Shown here: in pieces, positions 24,581 through 32,233 of the stretch
Position numbering within the stretch: position 1 is the stretch's first letter
How the letters are laid out: each line of letters opens with the position of its first letter
DNA from: Metabacillus idriensis
GTDB lineage: Bacteria; Bacillota; Bacilli; Bacillales; Bacillaceae
NCBI RefSeq assembly: GCF_009674765.1
Contig: NZ_WKKF01000012.1
Location: 1 to 64,000, forward strand
Reading direction: 5' to 3'
Length of the DNA stretch: 64,000 bases
The notes under the pieces: generated by a model
Databases searched by the model: none
Told to the model about the DNA's origin: nothing
What the model saw: the letters and a program-made list of their open reading frames with translations, nothing else
Position numbers and translations under genes: made by a program

Positions 24581-25573
24581 ATGGCAAGAGTGACGATGGC
24601 TGACGTGGCTAAAGAAGCAGGAGTTTCTAAAAGCACGGTTTCTCAATTTATAAATAAACGCTATGAATATATGGGCGAAGACACGAAGAAAAAAATTGAT
24701 GAAGCAATTAAATTTCTCGGTTATCAGCCCAACTATCTGGCTAGAAGCTTAAAGCAGAAACGGACATCGATGATCGGCATTATCGTCGGAAACATCATGC
24801 ACAGACTCTCGACAGAGGTCAGCCGTTCAATAGAGGATTATTGTCATAAGCATGACATTCATGCCATTCTCTGCAATGCCGATGACAATCCTGAAAAAGA
24901 GCGCAAATATATTGAAGTTCTTCATGCGAAGCAGGTGGACGGACTGATTATTTTTCCGACAGGACAGAACCTGGACCTGTATCAGAAGCTGATAGATGAA
25001 GACTACCCGGTCGTTTTCATGGATCGAAAGATTGAAGGATTAAAAGCCAATTATGTCGTGGCAGCGAACCGTGATGCAACGGAAGAATCCATTAAGCACC
25101 TGATTTCCCGAGGACATACTAAAATTGCCATTGCGACACAGCCGCTGATGATCAGTCCTAGGATTGACAGGCTGAAGGGTTATAAGCAGGCGCTGAGTGA
25201 AGCGGGTATCCCGCTCATAAAAGAGTATATGATTCATGCTGAACGGGAGCAGATAAACCATGAATTGGAAAAGCTCTTTGCCCTTAAAGAGCCGCCAACT
25301 GCCCTTTTTGCCGGAAACGATTTAGTTTTCATCGAAATTCTTGAATTTTTTAAAGACAAACAGATGAAAATCGGGAAAGATGCCGCGTTAATTGTGTTCG
25401 ATAATATTCCGCTGGCTCATTTAGCTGAAACACAAGTGACCACCATTGCCCAGCCAGGCTATGAAATGGGGCAAAAAGCAGCTGAAATCCTGCTGAAGCA
25501 AATTAAAAAAGAACAGGACGGAGTTCACGAGCATGTTTTCCCGTGTGAACTTATTATCAGAGAATCATCGTAA
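24581..25573 (+). CDS. kdgR: LacI-family regulator (KdgR-like)
   Basis: A 330-residue LacI/GalR repressor. The HTH is VTMADVAKEAGVSKSTVSQFINK (~4-26) with the hinge helix around YLARSLKQKR (~55), followed by a periplasmic-binding-fold sensor domain (MIGIIVGNIMHRLS to the end). ATG 24581 gives the usual short N-terminus. Its position after kdgA and the shared palindromes before 20790 and 25850 make it the likely KDG-responsive repressor of both units. Effector identity (KDG or KDPG) is inferred from B. subtilis KdgR. Confidence 0.8.
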   Translation: MARVTMADVAKEAGVSKSTVSQFINKRYEYMGEDTKKKIDEAIKFLGYQPNYLARSLKQKRTSMIGIIVGNIMHRLSTEVSRSIEDYCHKHDIHAILCNADDNPEKERKYIEVLHAKQVDGLIIFPTGQNLDLYQKLIDEDYPVVFMDRKIEGLKANYVVAANRDATEESIKHLISRGHTKIAIATQPLMISPRIDRLKGYKQALSEAGIPLIKEYMIHAEREQINHELEKLFALKEPPTALFAGNDLVFIEILEFFKDKQMKIGKDAALIVFDNIPLAHLAETQVTTIAQPGYEMGQKAAEILLKQIKKEQDGVHEHVFPCELIIRESS

Positions 25574-25590
25574 GCGATTCTCTTTTTAAA

Positions 25591-25809
25591 GGCTCTTTTC
25601 GTAAATATTGTTGCTAAAGACTAAATATTTTTAACTCTAAGTGGATTGAAGAGGAAGGAACTTGACTCCTGCGGGAAATAGAGCAAATTGGAAGACCCCA
25701 CAGGCAACGCCGAGGAGGCTTCCATGCTCCCCGCGGAAAGCAAGTTCCTGGAGCGGAAAGGAACGGGCAACATTTGTAATGAAAAACAACAACCTATGCG
25801 AAAACAGAC
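25591..25809. repeat. MITE-like 220-bp repeat, copy 2
   Basis: Second copy of the element at 11602-11821, same orientation and length, about 90 percent alike by eye. Ends are GGCTCTTTTCGTAAA and ATGCGAAAACAGAC with inner TTGTTG/CAACAA. It lies between the LacI-type gene and the operator of the HPS gene, 15 bases before the palindrome. Its insertion separates what may once have been a continuous regulon. Confidence 0.75.
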
Positions 25810-25824
25810 TTTTTTAAACATTTA

Positions 25825-25838
25825 CTAAACCGGTTTAG
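25825..25838 (+). promoter_or_regulatory. KDG-regulon operator before the HPS gene
   Basis: Perfect 14-bp palindrome CTAAACCGGTTTAG, 11 bases ahead of the HPS start codon. It matches the core of the tandem operators at 20744-20773. The site overlaps the ribosome-binding region GGGAGTGG closely, so repression would be a roadblock or promoter occlusion. Confidence 0.6.
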
Positions 25839-25849
25839 GGAGTGGTTTG

Positions 25850-26491
25850 ATGAAAATTCAACTGGCGCTTGACCGTTTATCAATTGATGAAGCCATTAAG
25901 ATAGCCGGACAGGCAGAACAATACATAGACATCATTGAAGTCGGAACTTCTCTGATTAAGGAATTCGGGGTTATCAGTATATCGAGGCTGAAAGAAGCTT
26001 TTCCAGATAAACTGATTTTAGCGGATATGAAAACGATTGATAATGCCTTGTATGAATTCAATTTATGCTTTGAAGCTGGGGCAGACATCGCCACTGTCAT
26101 GGGAGTAAGTCCGCTTCAGACAATTGAAACGTGTCTCGAAGCTTCTGCAAAGCATCAGAAAAAGACAATGATCGATTTATTAAACACAACGGCAGAACAA
26201 AAAGCAGCTCTTTTTCCTTATACCGAGGCTATTTTTTGTGATCATGTCAGCAAAGATGTGCAGGAAAAGTCTGGATTGAAAAATACAGCTTCAGCCGCTT
26301 TTGATCCCACATTGGAGTGGGCAATAGCAGGGGGTATTACAGGAGAATCGATTCAAAATATGGCAGGACCGCTTCCTGACATCGTTATTATCGGATCAGC
26401 GATTACAAAATCCACACAGCCTGAAAAAGCAGCTGAAGCATTGCGTGAAATCATAGAAAGAAAGAAGGCGAAATCAAATGAACCAGCTTGA
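25850..26491 (+). CDS. 3-hexulose-6-phosphate synthase-like (OMPDC superfamily)
   Basis: A 213-residue OMP-decarboxylase-fold enzyme. LALDRLSIDEAIKIA (first catalytic Asp), ADMKTID (the D-X-K-X-X-D motif), and VMGVSP followed by IDLLNT match HPS; the phosphate-binding ending is AGGITGESI and IIGSAITKS. HPS condenses formaldehyde with ribulose-5-phosphate (or the reverse). It departs from typical HPS where DAGXXE reads DNALYEF, so the substrate may differ; 3-keto-gulonate-6-phosphate decarboxylase has the same fold. It overlaps the next gene by 14 bases and has a KDG-type operator in front. Confidence 0.75.
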   Translation: MKIQLALDRLSIDEAIKIAGQAEQYIDIIEVGTSLIKEFGVISISRLKEAFPDKLILADMKTIDNALYEFNLCFEAGADIATVMGVSPLQTIETCLEASAKHQKKTMIDLLNTTAEQKAALFPYTEAIFCDHVSKDVQEKSGLKNTASAAFDPTLEWAIAGGITGESIQNMAGPLPDIVIIGSAITKSTQPEKAAEALREIIERKKAKSNEPA

Positions 26492-27026
26492 AACTATTTT
26501 ATCTGAAATAGAAACAGTCCTGAAAAGAAGCAGCACACAGCAGATTGAGCCGATTGTCTGCGAGCTTTTAAAAGATCAGCGGATATTCGTCATCGGCGAA
26601 GGGCGGTCGGGGTTAATGGCAAAATCCTTTGCCATGCGCCTGATGCATTTGGGAGCAGAAGTCTTTGTTGTAGGAGAAACCATCACACCGAGTATATCAG
26701 AGAGTGATAGTTTAATAGCCGTCTCAGGGTCCGGCACAACAAAAAATGTTGTCTGGACGGCGGAAAAAGCAAAATCACTCGGGTGTACGATTATCGCTGT
26801 AACTGCTGATGCTGAAGCACAGCTCGCAGCACTTGCCACCCATATCCTTCACGTACCGGCAGCAACCAAATATCGCAAAGAAGGCGAACAGCCGACAATA
26901 CAGCCATTGGGATCGTTATTTGATCAATGTGTTCACATTCTCTTTGATGGAATTTGCCTGCAATATGCAGAAATGAAAAATATCAGCAATGAACAGGCTT
27001 TTCAGAAGCACAGTAATATGGAGTAG
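26478..27026 (+). CDS. 6-phospho-3-hexuloisomerase-like SIS protein
   Basis: A 182-residue SIS-domain isomerase. FVIGEGRSGLMAKSFAMRLMHLG (~30-52), SESDSLIAVSGSGTTKNVV (~72-90) and LGSLFDQCVHILFDG (catalytic region ~140-154) match PHI, which interconverts hexulose-6-phosphate and fructose-6-phosphate. It is translationally coupled to the HPS-like gene. Together they would form the ribulose monophosphate shunt for formaldehyde fixation, or run backward to make ribulose-5-phosphate. Why this pair shares an operator with KDG genes is unclear. Confidence 0.78.
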   Translation: MNQLETILSEIETVLKRSSTQQIEPIVCELLKDQRIFVIGEGRSGLMAKSFAMRLMHLGAEVFVVGETITPSISESDSLIAVSGSGTTKNVVWTAEKAKSLGCTIIAVTADAEAQLAALATHILHVPAATKYRKEGEQPTIQPLGSLFDQCVHILFDGICLQYAEMKNISNEQAFQKHSNME

Positions 27027-27036
27027 GAAGATAATG

Positions 27037-27073
27037 AAGAGCTTGGGTCCACACTGACCCAAGTTCTTTTTTC
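27037..27073 (+). terminator. intrinsic terminator after HPS-PHI operon
   Basis: AGAGCTTGGGTC pairs with GACCCAAGTTCT (one G-U), followed by TTTTTC. Confidence 0.75.
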
Positions 27074-27403
27074 TTTATAAAGTAAGCATGGCAATTGGCT
27101 CATCAAAAGTTGAATCAATCGTTAGTTACGATTCTTTTTGTGTAACCATATGTACCTCCAATTTGAAAGATTAGATCAAATGAAACTGACATTAAGGTGA
27201 TTTTTCTTGCCCAGATGGACAACAACTGCCTAATGTGATGAATCTCATGAGCAATAATTTAATACATGATTTTTCCTTAAGTAAAGGATAACATATCAAT
27301 CTTTTATAATCATTCCTGTAAGAAAGATAGATTGATATTAACTTATTTTTACATTAATTTGATAAAATTTATATAAAAGGAAAATTCATAGACATTAAAA
27401 AAT

Positions 27404-27432
27404 TGTAACTTTTCCTATGGTTCAAACGAATA
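27404..27432 (+). promoter_or_regulatory. candidate ECF-sigma autoregulatory promoter
   Basis: TGTAAC (27404-27409) and CGAATA (27427-27432) are separated by 17 bases, a layout like ECF promoters (AAC-type -35, CG-type -10). Transcription would begin near 27438, giving a short leader for the TTG start at 27465. The ~330 bases upstream (27074-27403) hold no convincing gene. Confidence 0.4.
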
Positions 27433-27464
27433 ATAACTGAATGCCTAGTCTAGGGGGGAGACAT

Positions 27465-28004
27465 TTGTTTGAATCAGAGCAGTTAGAGAAAAACATAAGT
27501 GATATTTATAATCAGCATTACTTAGATGTCTACAAATTCCTTATTTGTTTTACAGGTAATCAGCATGATGCAGAAGATATGACACAAGAAGTTTTTATCC
27601 GAGTATTAAAACAATTATCTAGCTTTAATCATACTAGCAATATGAAAACGTGGATTTTTTCTATAGCTAAGCATATCGCCATTGATCACTACCGCAGAAA
27701 TAAGTTCACTTCTATTTTTAAAGAGGGATTTTTTCATCAAATACGATCCAATCAAAAGCCTTCAAATGAGGTTGTTGAAGAAAATGAACTGAAGAAAACT
27801 GTTCATATGGCTATTTCTAAATTAAAACCAACATTCAGAGCGGTGGTCATAATGAGAGGGATAAACGAATTTTCGATAAAGGAAACATCGAATATTCTGG
27901 GGTGCAGTGAATCTAAGGTCAAAGTGGATTACCATCGTGCCTTGAAGGAATTGAAAACAAAATTACATGTTGATGCATCGGAGGTTATGAAAAATGCAAA
28001 GTGA
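27465..28004 (+). CDS. ECF RNA polymerase sigma factor
   Basis: A 179-residue sigma-70 family ECF factor. Region 2 contains YKFLICFTGNQHDAEDMTQEVFIRV (~20-45) and MKTWIFSIAKHIAIDHYRR (~60-80). Region 4 is ISKLKPTFRAVVIMRGINEFSIKETSNILGCSESKVKVDYHRAL (~120-163). I prefer the TTG at 27465 after GGGGGGAG rather than ATG 27441, which lacks a ribosome-binding site and would lie at the expected transcription start. The gene overlaps the next by 11 bases; that product has features of its anti-sigma factor. Confidence 0.85.
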   Translation: MFESEQLEKNISDIYNQHYLDVYKFLICFTGNQHDAEDMTQEVFIRVLKQLSSFNHTSNMKTWIFSIAKHIAIDHYRRNKFTSIFKEGFFHQIRSNQKPSNEVVEENELKKTVHMAISKLKPTFRAVVIMRGINEFSIKETSNILGCSESKVKVDYHRALKELKTKLHVDASEVMKNAK

Positions 28005-28902
28005 TAAAGAACTAATTAATTTATTAAAAGAATCATACCCTCTGGAACCAAGTTCGGAATTTATTTCAAATACAGAAATTAAGCTTAAACACAAAGCAAG
28101 AAAGATGAGCAGAAATAAAAGAATTGGGCAATTTTCAATGGCCACTGCGGGAGTATTATTGGGAGCAATGATACTGACATGGTTCTTTATATTTAGCGGG
28201 AATGATGTTATTTTGAAAACAGTTTCCTATACAAAAGATCAACAGGCACCACCTTCATATCAACAAGAACCAGCTGTATTGATTTATAGTACACATAACC
28301 ATGAATCATTTATTCCGGAGATAGATGCAGAAAATATAAATGAGGCTTATCACGAAGATATTAATGTTTTAAAAGTTGGAAAGAAACTGACTCAATTACT
28401 GGAAAATAAAAAGATCAATACGATTATTGATGATACGGATTTTATGGGAGAGATGAAAAAAAGAAACTTAACGTTTCAAAAAAGTTATCAGGTTTCAAGA
28501 GAGAGTGTTAAAAATGTTCTGATTAAAAATAACCGTATACAAATGGTATTTGATATTCATAGAGATGCACAGAAACGGGATGTTACTACACTAAATATCG
28601 AGGGAATGGATTACGCAAAAATCGCTTTTACTATTTCTTCTGACAATAAGAATTATGAGCAAAATAAAATATTTGCACAGCTCTTAAACGATAGGTTGGA
28701 AGCGAGGTACCCAGGAATATCAAGAGGGGTATTTCTTAAATCGCAAACAGCCTATTCTACCTATTCATATAACCAGGATCTCCATGAACAATCCGTGCTG
28801 CTAGAAATAGGCGGAGCTGAAAATACAATTGAAGAAGAATATCGAACAGCTGAAGCACTTTCAGAAGTGATAAGTGATGTCATTAAAAATGATGGTAACT
28901 GA
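27994..28902 (+). CDS. membrane SpoIIP-type amidase with anti-sigma-like N-terminus
   Basis: A 302-residue single-pass protein. Residues 1-45 are cytoplasmic and basic (KELINLLKESYPLEPSSEFI), the style of short anti-sigma domains; one helix follows (~46-66, FSMATAGVLLGAMILTWFFI). The extracytoplasmic part (~90-300) is a SpoIIP domain: VLIYSTHNHESFIPE (Zn-binding His and Glu), VFDIHRDAQKRD, and LLEIGGAENTIEEEY. SpoIIP is the sporulation amidase/endopeptidase that trims septal peptidoglycan. Overlap with the ECF gene implies coupling and a sigma/anti-sigma pair that carries its own cell-wall enzyme. The canonical SpoIIP partner genes are not adjacent, so this is a paralogue. Confidence 0.8.
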   Translation: MQSDKELINLLKESYPLEPSSEFISNTEIKLKHKARKMSRNKRIGQFSMATAGVLLGAMILTWFFIFSGNDVILKTVSYTKDQQAPPSYQQEPAVLIYSTHNHESFIPEIDAENINEAYHEDINVLKVGKKLTQLLENKKINTIIDDTDFMGEMKKRNLTFQKSYQVSRESVKNVLIKNNRIQMVFDIHRDAQKRDVTTLNIEGMDYAKIAFTISSDNKNYEQNKIFAQLLNDRLEARYPGISRGVFLKSQTAYSTYSYNQDLHEQSVLLEIGGAENTIEEEYRTAEALSEVISDVIKNDGN

Positions 28903-29079
28903 ATTTTAGGTAAGGTGAAGAAAACTATGAATATATAAATCTATGAAGTGGCCAATTTGGGGTTAACAGAAGTGCTAATAACCTCGAGTTGGTCTAATTT
29001 AATGGGAAAATTAAATTTTGTTGATTTGCTGATATTTATTATTCGCATTAATATTAAGAAAAAGTGAAAGGTGATAGGT

Positions 29080-29997
29080 ATGTTGATCATGAAGTCCCGC
29101 TGTGAATCATTAGAATTGCGAATCTTGAGGAGTTTAAATGCTAGAATGAATTTGCCTGCAAAAGATAAAAATCACCTTGACTATCTGAAAAAAGGGTTTG
29201 AGGGAGAGTTGATGTTTGACGAATGGATGACGGACAAAGCTCATAATGGGCTTATTTTAAATGATTTGTTATTGGAGACAAATCGTTCCTTATACCAAAT
29301 CGATTCTTTATATATCTCATTAAACAAGATTTTTCTTTTTGAAGTTAAAAACTATGAAGGTGACTATTTCATAGAAGGGGATCAATGGTTTTCATCTTCC
29401 AGTTTAGAAATAAAAAATCCCCTGCATCAATTAAAAAGAAGTGAATTGTTATTTCGCCGATTGCTCAAGGAACATCATTTCACCTTTTCAGTTGCAGCAT
29501 ATCTTGTTTTTATTAACCCCGAATTTCAGCTCTATCAAACTCCTCTTAACCTTCCAATTATTTTCCCGTCTCAATTAAACCGCTTTGCAGATACATTGGA
29601 AAAGAAATCTAATCCACTAAAAGAAAGTCATTCTGGCCTCGCACATAAATTGTTATCTCTCCATCAAGATGATTCACCATATAGCCGCTTACCGAACTAT
29701 AGCTACGATCAACTTAATAAAGGGATACTTTGTCCAAAGTGTTTTTCATTTTATACCCCTTTGACCAAAATGCGCTTGATATGCAAAAACTGCAAGGGGA
29801 TAGAGGGTCAGCAAAGCGCTGTCTTACGCAGCATAGAAGAATTCAAGATACTCTTTCCAAAATCCAACATTACTACGAACCAAATCTATGATTGGTGCAG
29901 CGTCATAGATACTAAAAAAACCATTTGGAGAATTCTTTCGCAGAAATTTAATAAAGAAGGGCATGGAAAATCTGCTAATTATGGGGAACTTCTTTGA
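29080..29997 (+). CDS. NERD-domain protein with C-terminal zinc ribbon
   Basis: A 305-residue protein. The nuclease-related NERD domain spans ~40-160: GFEGELMFDEWM, YQIDSLYISLNKIFLFEVKNYEG (the E-V-K motif of the nuclease-like fold), then FVSVAAYLVFIN-like strands. A zinc ribbon with CPKC and CKNC lies near residues 220-240. ATG 29080 has AAAGGTGA five bases away. NERD proteins are thought to process DNA, but a biochemical role is not established. It stands alone between the sigma module and the repeat array. Confidence 0.75.
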   Translation: MLIMKSRCESLELRILRSLNARMNLPAKDKNHLDYLKKGFEGELMFDEWMTDKAHNGLILNDLLLETNRSLYQIDSLYISLNKIFLFEVKNYEGDYFIEGDQWFSSSSLEIKNPLHQLKRSELLFRRLLKEHHFTFSVAAYLVFINPEFQLYQTPLNLPIIFPSQLNRFADTLEKKSNPLKESHSGLAHKLLSLHQDDSPYSRLPNYSYDQLNKGILCPKCFSFYTPLTKMRLICKNCKGIEGQQSAVLRSIEEFKILFPKSNITTNQIYDWCSVIDTKKTIWRILSQKFNKEGHGKSANYGELL

Positions 29998-30028
29998 CCG
30001 CCTAAATTTTAATTAGAGATGAGGCAGA

Positions 30029-31000
30029 GCTGGATCAAACGCGTGTTATGATTGCACAATCTATGGAATGAGCGTAGAAAGTGGAATCAAAAGGGTGCTA
30101 TGATTCCACAATTTATGGAAGGAGCGTTGAAAGTGGAATCAAACCGCTGGTATGATTCCGCAATTGATGGAAAGAGCGTGAAAAGTGGAATCAAAAGGGT
30201 GCTATGATTCCACAATTTATGGAAGGAGCGTTGAAAGTGGAATCAAACCGCTGCTATGATTCCGCAATTGATGGAAAGAGCGTGAAAAGTGGAATCAACC
30301 GCATGTCATGATTCCACAATCTATGGAAAGAGCGTGGAAAGAGGAATGAAATCGCTGCTATGATTCCGCAATTGATGGAATGAGCGTGAAAAGTGGAATC
30401 AACCGCATGTCATGATTCCACAATCTATGGAAAGAGCGTGAAAAGTGGAATCAACCGCGTGTTATGATTCCACAATCTATGGAAAGAGCGTGGAAAGAGG
30501 AATGAAATCGCTGCTATGATTCCGCAATTGATGGAAAGAGCGTGAAAAGTGGAATCAACCGCATGTCATGATTCCACAATCTATGGAAAGAGCGTGAAAA
30601 GTGGAATCAACCGCGTGTTATGATTCCACAATCTATGAAATGAGGCTGAAGAGTGGAATCAGAGGCGTGCAATGATTCCACAATCTATGAAATGAGGCTG
30701 CAAAGTGGAATCAAAAGCGTGCAATGATTCCACATTTTATGGAATGAGGCTGAAGAGTGGAATCAAAAGGGTGCAATGATTCCACAATCTATGAAATGAG
30801 GCTGAAAAGAGGAATCAACCCGCTGCGTTGATTCCCCTTTTTATGAAATGAGGCTGAAAAGAGGAATCAACTCGTTGCTATGATTCCACAATCTATGAAA
30901 TGAGGCTGAACAGTGGAATCAATCGCGTACTATGATTCCACAATCGATGGAACTAGCCTGAAAAGAAGAATCAACCGCCTGCTCAGATTCCACAATCTAA
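30029..31000. repeat. tandem array of nineteen 52-bp hairpin repeats
   Basis: A strict 52-bp period runs from 30029 to the end of the array; the phase never shifts (GTGGAATCA-type starts at 30081, 30133, 30185, 30237, 30289, 30341 and so on to 30965). Each unit has arms GTGGAATCA and TGATTCCAC around an 11-base variable centre, then an AATCTATGGAAAGAGCG-like tail of 23 bases. The first units have GGAGCG or AGAGCG tails, whereas later ones change to TGAGGCTG, so the array has two subfamilies. Encoded frames only reflect the repeat. It is not a CRISPR: units are repeats with no unique spacers. Confidence 0.92.
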
Positions 31001-31012
31001 AATAACAACAAA

Positions 31013-31039
31013 AAAACTGACTCACCACGAGTCAGTTTT
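31013..31039 (-). terminator. terminator of the SET-domain gene
   Basis: AAAACTGACTC and GAGTCAGTTTT form an 11-bp stem around ACCAC; read on the minus strand it ends in a T-run. It also caps the right end of the repeat array. Confidence 0.8.
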
Positions 31040-31042
31040 CCC

Positions 31043-31438
31043 TTATTTACCTTCTTCTTCATCTTCCCGGTCAAACCAAAGCAGCTCCTGATCTTCTTCG
31101 TCGCCGTTGTAGTTGATGAGAATTTCTTCTCCAGCTTTTATGTCTTTGTACGCGCTGAAGATAAAGGTATGGTTCTCGAAGCTGATTTCATAAGTGGCAT
31201 TTGGTGTGTAGGAATGGTTGAACAGCATGCCGTAGCCCAGCAGGATGGCTGTGTGGTTCTGGCCATATTCAAATGCGTAATCAGCAAGTGTTGTTTTTTC
31301 AATATGTTCGTGCTCGGCATTTGGATAAGGAATTACCGGAGCTTCGTGGATAATTTCACCTTTTGCGATGTCGCGAGTAGCGAATACGCCTCTATTAAAT
31401 TCCCCGTCGCTGAGGGAAGATGTTTTAATTTCAATCAT
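31043..31438 (-). CDS. SET-domain protein, putative lysine methyltransferase
   Basis: A 131-residue stand-alone SET domain. GVFATRDIAKGEIIHEAP (~18-35) begins the fold, YGMLFNHSYTPNA (~68-80) holds the NHS motif of the SAM/substrate site, and YKDIKAGEEILINYNGD (~96-112) gives the ELXXDY-like end with the catalytic Tyr. The acidic tail (DEEDQELLWFDREDEEEGK) is unusual. Bacterial SET proteins of this size methylate protein lysines; the target is unknown. ATG after CAGGTGACCAA. Confidence 0.8.
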   Translation of the reverse strand: MIEIKTSSLSDGEFNRGVFATRDIAKGEIIHEAPVIPYPNAEHEHIEKTTLADYAFEYGQNHTAILLGYGMLFNHSYTPNATYEISFENHTFIFSAYKDIKAGEEILINYNGDEEDQELLWFDREDEEEGK

Positions 31439-31635
31439 TTGGTCACCTGTATAATCTTTCCTGTTAAGTTTTTTTCTTTATCTTAGCTTGACAGTTCAGT
31501 GGGAGAAAAGCAACTGTTTTCACCGATTGTTCTCATTTTTTTAGTTGGAAATCCTTAAGTTGAAAACATCTGAAGTTCAGAACTAGAGCATAGAATGGTA
31601 CATTAAATGAAAAGCAACGAACTGGGGAGATGAAA

Positions 31636-32214
31636 ATGGACAGAATCCGGAACTTTTCAGAATGGTTTTATTCGCGGGCTGGATGGAAGACACTAATAGC
31701 TTCAATCGTCATCTTTTTCTTGTTCATGCTGTTTGTGCTGCCGAGCGTCGCTGAAACGACGAAAGATATGACTGGTACAAGTGAATCCCCGGATGGATCC
31801 TATTTTTATTCTTCTGCAGATTTGTATAAAATAGCTGATGAGTATGGGGAGAAAGGGAGAGTGTATTACATTCAGTCAAGATTTACGTTTGATGTAGTCT
31901 GGCCGCTTGCATATTTGTTTTTTCTGGCTGCCGTTTTGACGGCAATTTATCGTGTGCTGCCAACGGGAAGTTCATTTCGGTTAGTTAATCTCATCCCGTT
32001 CGGCGGAGCGCTCTTTGACTATCTTGAGAATGCAGCATCTTCCGCTGTGATGTCCAGATATCCAAAGAAAACACCTGTGATTGCGGAACTTACTCCGATT
32101 TTTTCGTTTGTAAAGTGGAGTCTGATTTATGCAAGCTTTGGCTTGCTGTTTCTTGGAATATTTATAAACATTGTCTTCTATATAAAAACACGCAAAAAAA
32201 AATCGGACACCTAA
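31636..32214 (+). CDS. four-helix membrane protein, unknown
   Basis: A 192-residue protein with an N-terminal helix (~18-38, LIASIVIFFLFMLFVLPSVA), an extracytoplasmic segment of ~50 residues (MTGTSESPDGSYFYSSADLY), then three helices (~92-110, ~122-140, ~155-182). The tail is basic (KTRKKKSD). No enzymatic motif or family recognised. ATG 31636 follows GGGGAGATGAAA. Convergent with ppc and sharing a terminator with it. Confidence 0.6.
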   Translation: MDRIRNFSEWFYSRAGWKTLIASIVIFFLFMLFVLPSVAETTKDMTGTSESPDGSYFYSSADLYKIADEYGEKGRVYYIQSRFTFDVVWPLAYLFFLAAVLTAIYRVLPTGSSFRLVNLIPFGGALFDYLENAASSAVMSRYPKKTPVIAELTPIFSFVKWSLIYASFGLLFLGIFINIVFYIKTRKKKSDT

Positions 32215-32231
32215 CATGTCCGATTTTTTTA
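32195..32231. terminator. bidirectional terminator
   Basis: AAAAAAATCGGACA pairs with TGTCCGATTTTTTT around a 7-base loop. It ends both the membrane protein gene and, on the other strand, ppc. Confidence 0.85.
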
Positions 32232-32233
32232 CA

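Noticed and set aside
27118-27150. Minus-strand mini-ORF behind GGAGGTACAT
   Set aside because: It ends after seven codons; probably a gene relic, with nothing else to support it.
30029-31000. CRISPR array
   Set aside because: All 52 bases of each unit repeat with only point changes; there are no unique spacers and no cas genes nearby.
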